Assembly (NCBI GenBank): GCA_902509965.1
Contig: CABWZP010000006.1
Span: forward strand, 1 to 51,167
DNA: 51,167 nucleotides
Direction: 5' to 3'
Source of the DNA: an uncultured SAR86 cluster bacterium
GTDB taxonomy: Bacteria; Pseudomonadota; Gammaproteobacteria; Magnimaribacterales; D2472
Both the position numbers and the translations under genes were made by a program. Positions 15,903 through 25,876 of this stretch are shown here, in pieces. The notes under the pieces are model-generated. The model was not told where the DNA came from and made no database searches. It worked only from the letters and a program-made list of their open reading frames with translations. Position 1 is the first letter of the stretch. Each line of letters begins with the position of its first letter.

Positions 15903-17374
15903 TTATGATTAATTTTTTTTCTAATTAAAGGAATTAATTCTGAAGCTGCTAATCCTTTTTCACCATGCAATTTTACAAATTCACTGCCAGCTAGTCCATG
16001 AGCAGCTACAGCTAACAGAGAAGCATTCTGCGCAGATAATCCTTGAGCTATAAAACTACCAATTAGTCCTGCTAGGATGTCTCCTGTACCACCCGTAGCC
16101 AGCTCAGGACCGCCTTCTTCACATACATATATTTTGTCATCAGCAATTACAGTTCCAGCTCCCTTAAGAATAATAGTTGCATTATATTTATCTTTTAAAT
16201 TTCTTGCTGCCTTGATTCTATCCTTTTGTATTTCTTGAGAAGATAGTCCTAAAAGATCTGCTGCCTCGCCAGGATGAGGCGTAAGAATAATCGAGCTCCT
16301 GATTGCTTCAAGAGAAATATTATTTTTTGCTATATAACGCAGAGCACCAGCATCAAAAATAACTGAGCCATCATTATTTTCTAAATGTTTGATTAGCATC
16401 TTAATCATTTGCTCAGACCAAGAGCTTAGAGATAGCCCAGGACCACAAACAAAAACATTCTTATCAACCAAAGCTGAAACAACTTCCTCAGGCTGATCAC
16501 ATCCTATTGTCATAATCTCTGGATTACGAACCAGAGAGGCTTTCAAATGAACTTCATGACTAATGAGAGAAACTAAACCAGAACCTGATTTCAGAGCTAC
16601 TTCAGCAGCCATGATCGCAGCACCACCCATATTCTTATCACCACCTAATACAAGGGTACTTCCAAAGTTACCTTTATGGCTATTTGAAGATCTTTTTTGC
16701 AGCAAGTCTTTTACATCTTTAAAGGTATATGCGGTAGCAGTAGCTCGACTTTCTTTTTCCATATGTAAATTTAAATTATGAAAATGTTTTTCTCCTGTAG
16801 CGATTTTACCCTCATTAAGACTTAACCCTAATTTTCTGCCCACAAAACTGATGGTTTTTTTTGCATTAACATAAGCCTCACATGCAACTCCAGTATCTGG
16901 ATTAATGCCTGATGGTATATCTATTGATAAAATATTCTCATAAGAATTCATAGTTTGTATTAAATTAATTATGCTCATATCAAGAGACCCCTTAAGGCTT
17001 GTTCCAAAAATAGCATCAATAATAAGAACATCCTTATGAAGATTATTTAAAATTAATGGTTCATGTATTAAATTCAGATCACGAGCATTATTAAAAGCTT
17101 CAAAACATAAATGACTTTTAGTTTTATGTTCTAAAGCATTTATTATCTTGACGTCAAAACCTGCTTTATATAGATAAATTCCAACATAGTAGCCATCACC
17201 ACCATTATTTCCCGGGCCACATACACAAATATATTTCTTATTTTTGAAATTTTGTTCTATATATTCTGCAGTGATTTTTGCAGCTTGAAGCATGAGCTCT
17301 TTATCTGAATTTCCTTTGCCAAAATATATCCTTTCATATTCTTGTACCTGCGAGCTAAGAAATAATTTTTTCAA
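15899..17374 (-). CDS. nnr: Bifunctional NAD(P)HX epimerase / ADP-dependent NAD(P)HX dehydratase
   Basis: 491 residues, the full two-domain form. It repairs hydrated NADH/NADPH: the N-terminal YjeF_N domain epimerises R-NAD(P)HX ('CVCGPGNNGGDGYYVG', 'DAIFGTSLKG', 'SIDIPSGINPDTG'), and the C-terminal ribokinase-like domain dehydrates the S form using ADP ('NFGSTLVLGGDKNMGGAA', 'TPHPGEAADLLG', 'ATGGTGDILAGLIG'). It lies first in the conserved nnr-tsaE-amidase order and starts 3 bp after the propeller gene. No anomalies seen. Confidence 0.95.
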   Translation of the reverse strand: MKKLFLSSQVQEYERIYFGKGNSDKELMLQAAKITAEYIEQNFKNKKYICVCGPGNNGGDGYYVGIYLYKAGFDVKIINALEHKTKSHLCFEAFNNARDLNLIHEPLILNNLHKDVLIIDAIFGTSLKGSLDMSIINLIQTMNSYENILSIDIPSGINPDTGVACEAYVNAKKTISFVGRKLGLSLNEGKIATGEKHFHNLNLHMEKESRATATAYTFKDVKDLLQKRSSNSHKGNFGSTLVLGGDKNMGGAAIMAAEVALKSGSGLVSLISHEVHLKASLVRNPEIMTIGCDQPEEVVSALVDKNVFVCGPGLSLSSWSEQMIKMLIKHLENNDGSVIFDAGALRYIAKNNISLEAIRSSIILTPHPGEAADLLGLSSQEIQKDRIKAARNLKDKYNATIILKGAGTVIADDKIYVCEEGGPELATGGTGDILAGLIGSFIAQGLSAQNASLLAVAAHGLAGSEFVKLHGEKGLAASELIPLIRKKINHK

Positions 17375-17377
17375 AAA

Positions 17378-18754
17378 CTAATCGGCTTGAAAGAAGGCCA
17401 CTCTATCAGAATGGAAGGATCCAATATAGATTTTATTTTTGAAAGGATAGGCTGTAGTTGGAAATCCAAATACAGTTTCTTGAAATGAATATATATTTTT
17501 CTTTTTAAGAGAAACAAGATCAATTTCATGAATAGAAAATGGCAATGAACAAGTAACGCTAATTTCTATATCACAGTTCATCATTACATCAATCGTCTCA
17601 TGATCTAGAGAAGTAAGCCAAATAGATTGATCTAGCAATATCATATTATCAGGTGAATTTATTTTATATCTTCCGATAGATTCACCATTTAGAAGGTTTA
17701 TAACACGTAATTCATCACCAAGATTATAATTAACATACAAAAGCTCACTATCTTCATCTAGCCCAATGCCGTTAGGTTGACCTCCATCTGATCCAACCAC
17801 CTTACTAAAATTCTTTTTATCCCACTTTAAAACATACCCAGTAGAATATTTAAATAGAGCTGCACTTAACCACTCATTTACCGTTATATCTCTTTCATAC
17901 ATATGGGTAACATAAAATGACCCATCTCTTTTTATACTCAAATCATTAAAATAATTCTCCTCAGGAGCAATTACACAGCCTCTCCAAGTCATTAGCCAAC
18001 TATTAGCATCTTGAGTTAATTCAAAAAATTCAACAGATTCAAAAGGGGAGTGATTTACAACACCAAACTGGATCAGTCCATCATCTCTTTGTATCAAATC
18101 AACACCATGAGGGCCAAAATTATCAGATGGATTCCTTTTGCAACTTGGATCTCCCCATACATTTTCTCCAAATTTAATCTGAGGTATTATTTTTGTTCCA
18201 TCACTTATCCTAAGCAGCGCAAAAGATCCTTCACCATCTTTCTCTTCATAGGGCTTTATTCCCCCAAATTCTGACATTAAGAAAAATTTATTATCTGGTA
18301 AGAGGGCCATATCCTCTGGATTATTAAATCCACAATACAAAGATATTGATTCATCAGATTGACATTGATCTATATTTTTTACCGGCCCCATATAATCTCG
18401 GGAAACCATAAGCAAAGTTAAACTAAAAAAAAGTAAACTTAATGGGATAGTGAATTTGAAATAATTTTTAGCGAAAATATCAGCAAATTTATAAACTAGA
18501 TTTTCAAATAATATAGCTATAAAACCTCTGAATATTGAGACTATACCAAAGATAAACAGAGTATTTTTCCACACTCTATCGGACCAAGAAAAATCAACTA
18601 TATAGAGCAAGAATGAGCCTATTATTAAAGCTAAGATGCCTGATAGTTTTATATTAGATGAATCTAATATAACCTCCATCAGTTGCAGCATTATTTTTTT
18701 AAATAATATTATTAAACTAAAACATAAAAAAATAATTGCTAATATTTCATTCAT
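17378..18754 (-). CDS. Membrane-anchored paraoxonase/SMP-30-like beta-propeller protein
   Basis: 458 residues of unusual layout. The first about 130 residues contain four hydrophobic segments (near 3-22, 38-55, 64-84 and 99-116), then a long soluble part with spaced Cys residues and propeller-like repeats. Stretches such as 'NFGPHGVDLIQRDDG', 'YFNDLSIKRDGSFYVTH', 'QPNGIGLDEDSELLYV' and 'NSPDNMILLDQSIW' resemble the calcium-binding loops of paraoxonases and SMP-30/gluconolactonases (N and D ligands). I infer a lactonase- or esterase-like six-bladed propeller held on the periplasmic face of the inner membrane. Substrate unknown. Three bp separate it from genes on both sides, so it belongs to the hydrolase-to-amidase transcription unit. 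Confidence 0.55.
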   Translation of the reverse strand: MNEILAIIFLCFSLIILFKKIMLQLMEVILDSSNIKLSGILALIIGSFLLYIVDFSWSDRVWKNTLFIFGIVSIFRGFIAILFENLVYKFADIFAKNYFKFTIPLSLLFFSLTLLMVSRDYMGPVKNIDQCQSDESISLYCGFNNPEDMALLPDNKFFLMSEFGGIKPYEEKDGEGSFALLRISDGTKIIPQIKFGENVWGDPSCKRNPSDNFGPHGVDLIQRDDGLIQFGVVNHSPFESVEFFELTQDANSWLMTWRGCVIAPEENYFNDLSIKRDGSFYVTHMYERDITVNEWLSAALFKYSTGYVLKWDKKNFSKVVGSDGGQPNGIGLDEDSELLYVNYNLGDELRVINLLNGESIGRYKINSPDNMILLDQSIWLTSLDHETIDVMMNCDIEISVTCSLPFSIHEIDLVSLKKKNIYSFQETVFGFPTTAYPFKNKIYIGSFHSDRVAFFQAD

Positions 18755-18757
18755 GCC

Positions 18758-19660
18758 TCAACTTCTCCATTTATAGATAGCTACTTTAATTATAGCAACT
18801 ATCTCAAGAGGCTTATCTAATGGCACATGGTGAGCAGCACCAGGCACTTCTACAAAGTCCATTACTTCCTCAAACTCTTTTTCCATAAAGTTTAAGATTT
18901 TTGAACCAAGAAGCATGCTATTGCCTCCATAAATATATAAAGCTTTACACTGAATATTAAATTTATATTCTGAGAGACGGCCTAGTTTCCAAAATAAAGT
19001 ATCATCAAATTTCCATCTCCAGCCTTCCTCTGTTTCATAGATTGAGTGCTCAGCTATATACCTTAAATACCAATCATTCTCACATTCTTGAGCGGGCATT
19101 AATCTAAATCTTTTAACAATTGAAAGCTTATCTTCATAATATTTAATCATTCTCAAAGGACCGGTACTTCTGTGTTTTGCATAGTCATAATCTGGGGGCC
19201 TTATAGGAGTATCAATCATGACTAGATAATCAACTATATCTGGATGTTCAGTTGCAACAAAACCAGCCACATGACCTCCGAGAGAATGACCCACTAGAAT
19301 TATATTTTTATCATTACTAATTAGTTGTTCAGAATCTAATATATCAATCATTGCTTTTGAAAAAGACTCAAAGCTGTAGTCTTCTCTATGCGCAGAGTCT
19401 CCCATTCCAGGAAGATCAATTGCAAGAACATATGCTGTATCTGAAAACTGTGGAGCAATAGGATCCCACCATTTCATATGTGCCCCAGTTCCATGTACTA
19501 AAAAAATTACGTTTTTACTATCTTTATTCCCCCATACTTTATATGCAACTTTATGATCCTCTGAGATTATAGTTTTGCATTGAGATTCATGTGTAATTGA
19601 ATCCTGGAACCAATCAGGAGCACAAGAAATATCATTTTGAAGATTGTCAGTAACTTTCAT
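18758..19660 (-). CDS. Alpha/beta-hydrolase fold protein
   Basis: 300 residues without a signal peptide. The fold signatures are the oxyanion region 'VIFLVHGTGAHMKWWDPIAP', the nucleophile elbow 'LVGHSLGGHVAG' (Ser in GHSLG), an acid within 'KALYIYGGNSML' or the following strand, and a late His in 'VPGAAHHVPLDKP'. The family covers esterases, lipases, haloalkane dehalogenases and lactonases; the substrate cannot be read from sequence. It is first gene of the tight minus-strand run ending in the amidase and is followed by the paraoxonase-like propeller, hinting that the two may act on related esters or lactones. Confidence 0.85.
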   Translation of the reverse strand: MKVTDNLQNDISCAPDWFQDSITHESQCKTIISEDHKVAYKVWGNKDSKNVIFLVHGTGAHMKWWDPIAPQFSDTAYVLAIDLPGMGDSAHREDYSFESFSKAMIDILDSEQLISNDKNIILVGHSLGGHVAGFVATEHPDIVDYLVMIDTPIRPPDYDYAKHRSTGPLRMIKYYEDKLSIVKRFRLMPAQECENDWYLRYIAEHSIYETEEGWRWKFDDTLFWKLGRLSEYKFNIQCKALYIYGGNSMLLGSKILNFMEKEFEEVMDFVEVPGAAHHVPLDKPLEIVAIIKVAIYKWRS

Positions 19661-19700
19661 TGCACGTATTCTAAGCTATAAAATGCAAATAACTAACTAA

Positions 19701-20495
19701 ATGAATACTCAAATAATAACACCTGCGGCAACTGTTTTAATTATAAGAGACGGCCAAAAGGGCATTGAAGTATTTATGGTAGAAAGGTCAAATAGACCTC
19801 CATTCGGGAATTTATTTGTTTTTCCAGGAGGCAAGATAGATCAAAGTGACAATGATCATAGAGCACAATCATTATGTAGGAGCATCTTAGATGAAGAAGC
19901 GTCATCATTATTAGGGATTGAAAAAAATGGACTTGGTTATTGGATAGCCTGTGTTAGAGAATGTTTTGAAGAGGTGGGGATATTATTAGCAGAAAAAAAA
20001 GATGGCTCTAAATTAAATCTTAATGGTTTAGAAAAAGAAAAATATCAAAAATATAGACAAGATTTACTTGATAACAAAATAAGTTTTTATGATATTTGTA
20101 CTCAAGAAGGATTAGAGCTATTAACAGAAAATATAGCGCCCTTTTCTCACTGGATAACTCCGGACATTGAAGTGAAGAGATTTGATACCAGATTTTTCAT
20201 TGCGTGCTTGCCTGAAAATCAAACAGGCATTCATGATGGAAATGAATTGGTAAATAGTCTTTGGATCTCTGTAGATGAAGCTATTAAAAAAGCTTATGCA
20301 GGTGAAATGAATATGATAATGCCGACCATTAAAAATCTTGAGCAATGTAAAGGTTTTAAGACCATTAAAGATTTATTAGATCACCAACAAAAACTTACAA
20401 ACAAAGATATACCACCTATTTTGCCTAAGTTTTTTAAAAAAAATGGTAACTGGATAGGCCTATTGCCTGGGGATGAGGGGTATGATGACAACTAA
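19701..20495 (+). CDS. Nudix hydrolase, NUDT7/NUDT19-like
   Basis: 264 residues. The N-terminal 'AATVLIIRDGQKGIEVFMVERS' and 'NLFVFPGGKID' lead to a Nudix box whose second half is 'CVRECFEEVGILLAE' (REx2EExG). The first half is stretched by an insertion between the glycine and the helix, as in NUDT19-like CoA diphosphatases, so acyl-CoA or CoA hydrolysis is a reasonable but unproven role. It shares one base with the following metallo-beta-lactamase gene, so the two are one operon; they diverge from the hydrolase gene at 19660. Confidence 0.82.
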   Translation: MNTQIITPAATVLIIRDGQKGIEVFMVERSNRPPFGNLFVFPGGKIDQSDNDHRAQSLCRSILDEEASSLLGIEKNGLGYWIACVRECFEEVGILLAEKKDGSKLNLNGLEKEKYQKYRQDLLDNKISFYDICTQEGLELLTENIAPFSHWITPDIEVKRFDTRFFIACLPENQTGIHDGNELVNSLWISVDEAIKKAYAGEMNMIMPTIKNLEQCKGFKTIKDLLDHQQKLTNKDIPPILPKFFKKNGNWIGLLPGDEGYDDN

Positions 20496-21301
20496 TGACT
20501 AGCCTTATAAAAAAGATAACAGCACCAAATGGAGGGGTCTTTACTGGAGGAGGCACTAACACTTATCTAATAGGCAAAGAGGATGTTACCGTTGTTGATC
20601 CAGGTCCTTATATTCAAAGCCACTTAGATGAGATTATCAAAGCTGGCAACAATAATATCAAAAGGATAATTGTTACCCATACTCACAAAGATCATTCACC
20701 AGGTGCAAAACCCTTAGCAGAAACTTTAAAGGTTCCGGTAATAGGATCTTTTGCAAAGTTTGATATGTCTATTCAAGATGAAACATTTGAGCCTGATCAA
20801 ATTCTTTACGACAAAGATATTATCACTACTAGCGAATACACAATCGAAGCTATCCATACACCTGGGCATGCTTCTAATCACTTCTGCCTTTTAATTCAAG
20901 AAGAAAAATGTCTATTGACAGGAGACCATATTATGAATGGTTCTACTGTTGTAATAGCCCCGCCTGATGGAAATATGACCGAATATCTAGATTCACTTAA
21001 GAAACTTGATAATTTTGATATTAAATTGTTAGCACCTGGACACGGTGATTACCTTAATGATCCAAAATTAGTTACAAACTGGATCTTTAATCATAGATTA
21101 ACTAGAGAAGAGAAAGTTCTTCAATCAATGCAAAAATTAAAAGAGACCGCAATAGAAGATCTTTTGCTAGATGTTTACGATGATGTTGACCCGCATCTTC
21201 ATCCAATTGCACTATGGAGCTTAGAGGCTCATTTAATTAGGCTAGAAGAGAGTAATTTTGTAACAAAACTAGAAAACGATCACTGGAGAATAATCAGCTA
21301 G
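20495..21301 (+). CDS. Metallo-beta-lactamase fold hydrolase, LACTB2-like
   Basis: 268 residues. The zinc motif 'VTHTHKDHSPGAKPL' (HxHxDH, about 62-67), 'HTPGHASNHFCLL' and 'LTGDHIMNGS' (Asp ligand), and the later 'LAPGHGDYL' (His ligand) define the fold. The C-terminal winged-helix-like tail ('HPIALWSLEAHLIRLEE') is the LACTB2 type, a group that includes RNases and acyl-thioester hydrolases. It is co-transcribed with the NUDT19-like gene, a pairing that suggests joint acyl-CoA or nucleotide turnover. Converges end-to-end with the lipoprotein gene at 21302. Confidence 0.85.
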   Translation: MTSLIKKITAPNGGVFTGGGTNTYLIGKEDVTVVDPGPYIQSHLDEIIKAGNNNIKRIIVTHTHKDHSPGAKPLAETLKVPVIGSFAKFDMSIQDETFEPDQILYDKDIITTSEYTIEAIHTPGHASNHFCLLIQEEKCLLTGDHIMNGSTVVIAPPDGNMTEYLDSLKKLDNFDIKLLAPGHGDYLNDPKLVTNWIFNHRLTREEKVLQSMQKLKETAIEDLLLDVYDDVDPHLHPIALWSLEAHLIRLEESNFVTKLENDHWRIIS

Positions 21302-21733
21302 TTACTTTTTACCATTTTTACTGCAATTGTAATACTTAGAATTTGGCTGATTTTTTGGACTAATACCAGTTAAATTTAATTCACAATTAAGATCTTTTGA
21401 TTCATCATTTAGGTCCAATTCAATGGTTTCAATGAATTTCTTATCATCGGGAAGCTTTATATTGTTGCTGTTATTTATATTCTCAACTGCATCATCATAA
21501 TTTTCTGAGTCTAGGCAATCAAAATAGTCATAGTGCTCCACAATTGGACTGATTTCATCTCCTCTAATGCGAGGCTTGTTCGCACCAAGGGTCTCTTGAA
21601 CACACCTTGTTGACTTTGCATCATATGCTTTATTTATTATTGGTATATCAGAACTCAGTGGAGAATAAGGATCAATTGTTGCGCAACTAGATGTGGCAAC
21701 TAGCACTAAAAATATAATTCTATTTTGCATCAT
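21302..21733 (-). CDS. Hypothetical lipoprotein
   Basis: 143 residues. It has an N-terminal signal with a lipobox ending 'LVATSSC' (Cys17) and an acidic, Asn/Asp-rich mature part with four further cysteines (in 'STRCVQE', 'FDCLD', 'LNCEL' and 'YNCSK'), which could form two disulfides in the periplasm. It overlaps the acs stop by 4 bp, so it is translated with acetyl-CoA synthetase although no functional link is evident. I recognise no family. Confidence 0.65.
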   Translation of the reverse strand: MMQNRIIFLVLVATSSCATIDPYSPLSSDIPIINKAYDAKSTRCVQETLGANKPRIRGDEISPIVEHYDYFDCLDSENYDDAVENINNSNNIKLPDDKKFIETIELDLNDESKDLNCELNLTGISPKNQPNSKYYNCSKNGKK

Positions 21734-23652
21734 TCTTTTGACCTAATTAAATCTTCTACAACGCTTGGATCTGCTAATGTTGAGGTATCACCAAGGCTAT
21801 CAAATTCACTTTCAGCAATTCTTCTTAATATTCTTCGCATTATTTTACCTGACCTAGTTTTTGGGAGCCCGGGCGCCCAATGAATATGATCTGGCTTTGC
21901 AATAGGACTAATTTCATTTGAAACAAATAATCTTAATGTATTTCTTAATTCATCTTCATATGCTTCACCTGACATTAAGGTTACATAGGCATAAATTCCT
22001 TGACCTTTAATAGGATGATCAAATCCAACTACTGCTGCTTCTGCAACCTTTGGGTGGAGAACTAAAGCGCTTTCAATTTCTGCAGTTCCAAGTCTGTGCC
22101 CAGATACATTAAGAACATCATCGACTCTTCCAGTTATCCAAAAGTAACCATCTGAATCTCTTTTAGCGCCATCACCAGTAAAATAAATTCCATCATATTG
22201 TGAGAAATATGTATCAAGCATTCTTTGATGATCACCATAAATACTTCTGATTTGACTAGGCCATGATTGAGTTATTACAAGATTGCCGGAATTATCACCC
22301 TCAAGTATCTCCCCCTCAGGATCAATAAGTTCAGGCTTTACTCCAAAAAAAGGAAAAGTTGCAGAACCAGGTTTCACTGGAGTTACCCCAGCAATTGGAG
22401 ATATAAGAACAGAGCCAGTTTCTGTTTGCCACCAAGTATCAACAATATGACATTTACTATTTCCAACTACTGAATAATACCACTCCCAGGCCTCTGGGTT
22501 AATTGGCTCTCCAACAGTTCCAAGTATTCTCAATGATGTCCTATTAGTTTTAAGAACAGGCTCATTACCTTGTGACATTAATGCTCTTATAGCAGTAGGA
22601 GCAGTATAAAAAATATTAATTTTGTGCTTATCGCATACCTCCCAACACCTTGAAGCATCTGGATAGGTTGGTACACCCTCAAACATTAAGCTTGAGGCAC
22701 CATTTGATAAAGGGCCATATACAATATAAGTATGACCAGTAATCCAACCAACATCTGCTGTACACCAATAAATATCATCTGAGTTGTAGCCAAAGAGATA
22801 TTTAAAAGATATATGGGCACCTAAAATATATCCAGCAGTTGTATGCATAACTCCTTTAGGTTTGCCTGTAGAACCTGATGTATACAAAATAAATAATGGG
22901 TCTTCTGCATTCATAGACTCTGGAGCACATTCTGCCATTTGCTTGTCTACGATATCGTGATACCAAATATCAACTTTGTCATTCCAATCAATATCACCAC
23001 CTGTTCTTTTGATAACTAGATTTGCTTTTACATCAGGACATTTTTTAAGAGCTATATCTACATTTTTTTTCAGGGGAACTATTTTCCCACCTCTATAACC
23101 CTCATCGGCGGTAATAACTAAAGAACAATCTGCATCTAAGATTCTATCTTTTAAAGCTTCAGGAGAAAAACCACCAAAAACAACAGAATGAACTGCTCCT
23201 ATTCGAGCACAAGCAAGCATTGCATAAGAGGCCTCAAGTATCATAGGCATATAAATACATACTCTTGAGCCTTTAGTAATGCCTAGTTCTTTTAATGCAT
23301 TTGATAGTTTACATACTTCATCATGAAGTTCTTGATAGGACACAGAACTAGTTTCACTAGGATTATCTCCCTCCCATATTAAAGCAGTTTTATCCGCATT
23401 TTCTTCTAAGTGCCTATCAATACAATTTGCAGATATATTTAGCTTTCCATCTTCAAACCATGTTGCATCTACAAAATTACCATTAGTGACTTGAGTAAAA
23501 GGCTTGATCCAATCTAAATTTTCTTTTGCCATTTCACTAAAAAATTCTTTGGGATTATTAATAGAATCCTCATACATAGATTTATACTCATCTAAATCTT
23601 TAATATATGGATTTGTAATGTTTTTTTGAGGGTTATAAATTTTATCTTTCAT
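21730..23652 (-). CDS. acs: Acetyl-coenzyme A synthetase
   Basis: 640 residues, family length. It activates acetate through acetyl-AMP to acetyl-CoA. Adenylate-forming signatures are '[20 protein letters not shown]' (phosphate loop), '[11 protein letters not shown]', '[20 protein letters not shown]', and the C-terminal '[12 protein letters not shown]' whose lysine is the residue acetylated in regulation of this enzyme. The N-terminal Acs domain begins near residue 35. The gene follows the deoxynucleoside kinase by 36 bp. It indicates use of free acetate as a carbon source. Confidence 0.96.
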   Translation of the reverse strand: MKDKIYNPQKNITNPYIKDLDEYKSMYEDSINNPKEFFSEMAKENLDWIKPFTQVTNGNFVDATWFEDGKLNISANCIDRHLEENADKTALIWEGDNPSETSSVSYQELHDEVCKLSNALKELGITKGSRVCIYMPMILEASYAMLACARIGAVHSVVFGGFSPEALKDRILDADCSLVITADEGYRGGKIVPLKKNVDIALKKCPDVKANLVIKRTGGDIDWNDKVDIWYHDIVDKQMAECAPESMNAEDPLFILYTSGSTGKPKGVMHTTAGYILGAHISFKYLFGYNSDDIYWCTADVGWITGHTYIVYGPLSNGASSLMFEGVPTYPDASRCWEVCDKHKINIFYTAPTAIRALMSQGNEPVLKTNRTSLRILGTVGEPINPEAWEWYYSVVGNSKCHIVDTWWQTETGSVLISPIAGVTPVKPGSATFPFFGVKPELIDPEGEILEGDNSGNLVITQSWPSQIRSIYGDHQRMLDTYFSQYDGIYFTGDGAKRDSDGYFWITGRVDDVLNVSGHRLGTAEIESALVLHPKVAEAAVVGFDHPIKGQGIYAYVTLMSGEAYEDELRNTLRLFVSNEISPIAKPDHIHWAPGLPKTRSGKIMRRILRRIAESEFDSLGDTSTLADPSVVEDLIRSKE

Positions 23653-23688
23653 AAAAATCTTTTTATCTAAAAAGTAGATGCAAGCTTA

Positions 23689-24354
23689 TTAAATAATTGA
23701 AGGTTGTGGATTGATGAATTTCTTACCTTTAGGATCTGACATTATTTGACCTACTAACATATCAAAATCATCATCATTTGATTCAAGATTTATATCAGCT
23801 GCATTTACAATTAATAAAGGAGATGATTCATAGTAAAGAAAGAAACTTTTATAGGCATCATTTAGTCTTTCAAGATAATCTGGAGTCAAGAATTGCTCAT
23901 TAGGATTACCTCTTTTACCTATTCTATTCATCAAAACATCAACAGGAGCTTGTAAATAGATTACTAAGTCAGGAGTAGGGGCATCAATAGTTAAATGTTC
24001 ATAAATTTTGTCATATAAATCCATTTCTTCATTAGACAAAGTTACTTCTGCAAAGAGTCGATCTTTTTGAATTAAAAAATCTGCTACTCTAACTGTTTCA
24101 AATAAACTCCTTTGTTTAAGTTCCTCAATTTGTTGCATTCTCTGGAACAGAAAAAACAATTGTGTTGCCAGAGCAGATTGACTTGGATTTTTATAAAAAT
24201 TCTTTAAAAAAGGGTTTTCTGAGGGACGTTCTAAAAAAGCATCATAATTAAAGTTAGTAGCTAGTTTATTTGCAAGTGTCGTTTTACCAACCCCTATTGG
24301 GCCTTCGATTGCGATGTACTTTGGAAGCGGGTTTTCTTTGATAGCCAGTTTCAT
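23689..24354 (-). CDS. Deoxynucleoside kinase family protein
   Basis: 221 residues. A P-loop kinase, 'YIAIEGPIGVGKTTLANKL' (Walker A, about 16-24), with 'FLERPSENPFLKNFYKNP', 'VADFLIQKDRLFAE' (the DRS/DRF-type motif) and the lid-like 'RIGKRGNPNEQ'. Such enzymes phosphorylate deoxyadenosine/deoxyguanosine for dNTP salvage. It stands where gammaproteobacteria often have folK (after pcnB); folK itself is not present in the window. Substrate preference cannot be told by eye. Confidence 0.88.
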   Translation of the reverse strand: MKLAIKENPLPKYIAIEGPIGVGKTTLANKLATNFNYDAFLERPSENPFLKNFYKNPSQSALATQLFFLFQRMQQIEELKQRSLFETVRVADFLIQKDRLFAEVTLSNEEMDLYDKIYEHLTIDAPTPDLVIYLQAPVDVLMNRIGKRGNPNEQFLTPDYLERLNDAYKSFFLYYESSPLLIVNAADINLESNDDDFDMLVGQIMSDPKGKKFINPQPSII

Positions 24355-24381
24355 TAATAAAACAATATTTTTTTATTAAGA

Positions 24382-25608
24382 TTATATTAACTCACTCCAG
24401 AAACCAAATTTTTTGTCAGATTCATTCTCTCTTTCAACTTTTAATTTATTAATTACTGAGTTTCTCTCATCTTCATTTTGTTTTTGAAACTTAGTCCACC
24501 AATCTCCAAGATTTGAATTTTCTTTAGCTGCCGCCTCCCTAATTAATAAAAAATCATAAGCTGCTCTAAATCTGGGATGCTTCACAAGCTTATGTGGAAA
24601 ATTACCTATTCTGCTTTCAAGCTTCAATTGCAAGACCCAAATATCTTTAATATAGGTTTGAAATTTTCTTGGTATTGCAGTTAATTGATGTTGATTACGC
24701 AGAACTTCATCCATTGATCTAAAAAATTTTCTAATATTCACTTCCTTATTTTTTGAACATTTTTTTATAAGCGATGGCCATAATAGGGCAGCCATTAAAA
24801 ATCCTGGAGTAATAGATTGATTATTGGCTATCCTTCTATCTGTATTTATTAATGCCTCTAACATTACATTCATTGTAAATTCTGAGAAGTTTGGGTCTGT
24901 TAAAATCAAATATTTAGCTATTCCAAATGAATCTAGCTTTTTAAAGTTTTTTTCTGCGTGACCATGTAAAAATATTTTACAGAATTCATCAAAAAGTCGT
25001 GCATTAGAGACTCCTGATAGCAGATAGCTCTTGTCATAAATTGCGTCCTTTACTCGATTATCTATTTTAAAGTTCAGCTTGGTACTAAATCTTACAGCTC
25101 TTAGCGCCCTTACTGGGTCTTCTTCAAATCTTCCCTGAGGATCCCCTATAGAAACTAATATTTTTTTATTAATATGTTTTAACCCAGCATGAAAGTCTTG
25201 AATTTCATTTTTTATAGGGCAGTAATAAAGAGCATTTACAGTGAAATCTCTTCTATGACAATCTTGCTGGATAGTTCCCCAAGTATTATCTCTTAGAATT
25301 TTTTCAGTGTCGTCTTTAACAAGAGTATCTGAGTTCTGTTTGCCAGCTCTAAATGTTGCAACCTCTATTAACTCTGACCTATTAAACACATGAACAAGTT
25401 GAAATCTCTTTCCAATAATTCTTGAGGCTTTAAATATTTTTCTTACTTCTTCAGGAGTGGCATTAGTTGCTATATCAAAGTCTTTAGGAGCAATTCCATT
25501 CAAAGCATCGCGGATACATCCGCCTACTAGATAAGCTTCATAATCATTATCTTGAAGAGTTTGGATAATTGAAATAGCGAAAACGCTAAATTTACTAGAG
25601 TCTAACAA
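24382..25608 (-). CDS. pcnB: Poly(A) polymerase I
   Basis: 408 residues. A class-II nucleotidyltransferase with 'YLVGGCIRDALNGIAPKDFD' (the G[G/S]..RD and DxD catalytic region, about 22-42) and 'RRDFTVNALYY', and PcnB-specific 'ATPEEVRKIFKASRIIGKRF'. The long C-terminal half with 'HPRFRAAYDFLLIREAA' separates it from CCA-adding enzymes, whose C-terminal regions differ. It adds 3' poly(A) tails that promote RNA decay. It sits downstream of dksA and a small ORF; in E. coli gluQRS takes that middle place. Confidence 0.88.
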   Translation of the reverse strand: MLDSSKFSVFAISIIQTLQDNDYEAYLVGGCIRDALNGIAPKDFDIATNATPEEVRKIFKASRIIGKRFQLVHVFNRSELIEVATFRAGKQNSDTLVKDDTEKILRDNTWGTIQQDCHRRDFTVNALYYCPIKNEIQDFHAGLKHINKKILVSIGDPQGRFEEDPVRALRAVRFSTKLNFKIDNRVKDAIYDKSYLLSGVSNARLFDEFCKIFLHGHAEKNFKKLDSFGIAKYLILTDPNFSEFTMNVMLEALINTDRRIANNQSITPGFLMAALLWPSLIKKCSKNKEVNIRKFFRSMDEVLRNQHQLTAIPRKFQTYIKDIWVLQLKLESRIGNFPHKLVKHPRFRAAYDFLLIREAAAKENSNLGDWWTKFQKQNEDERNSVINKLKVERENESDKKFGFWSELI

Positions 25609-25636
25609 TTGTACGAGATTAAGTTATTCAATGATT

Positions 25637-25861
25637 TTATTTTTTTATGAATTTTAATTCTGTTTCCCAATTCTTTTTATTGGTTTTGTAATATTCAGTA
25701 CCTTGTTGAGCCAAGATAATCCTGCCGCCATCCATATCAATCCTTATGCTATCTGTAGTTATGACTCCGCCATATCTATCATGGAAAACTCCCATGATGT
25801 CACCTGTTTTATCTTCAGTATGAATATTGTGTATTAATTCTATTAATTCTTCTTTTTTCAT
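25637..25861 (-). CDS. Small conserved-looking protein of unknown function
   Basis: 74 residues, acidic N-terminal helix ('KKEELIELIHNIHTEDKT') followed by beta-rich sequence ('GGVITTDSIRIDMDGGRIIL'). No signal peptide or membrane segment. It lies 15 bp after dksA and 28 bp before pcnB on the same strand, so it is part of that unit. I do not recognise the family. Confidence 0.6.
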   Translation of the reverse strand: MKKEELIELIHNIHTEDKTGDIMGVFHDRYGGVITTDSIRIDMDGGRIILAQQGTEYYKTNKKNWETELKFIKK

Positions 25862-25876
25862 TAAGAATAATAAAGA

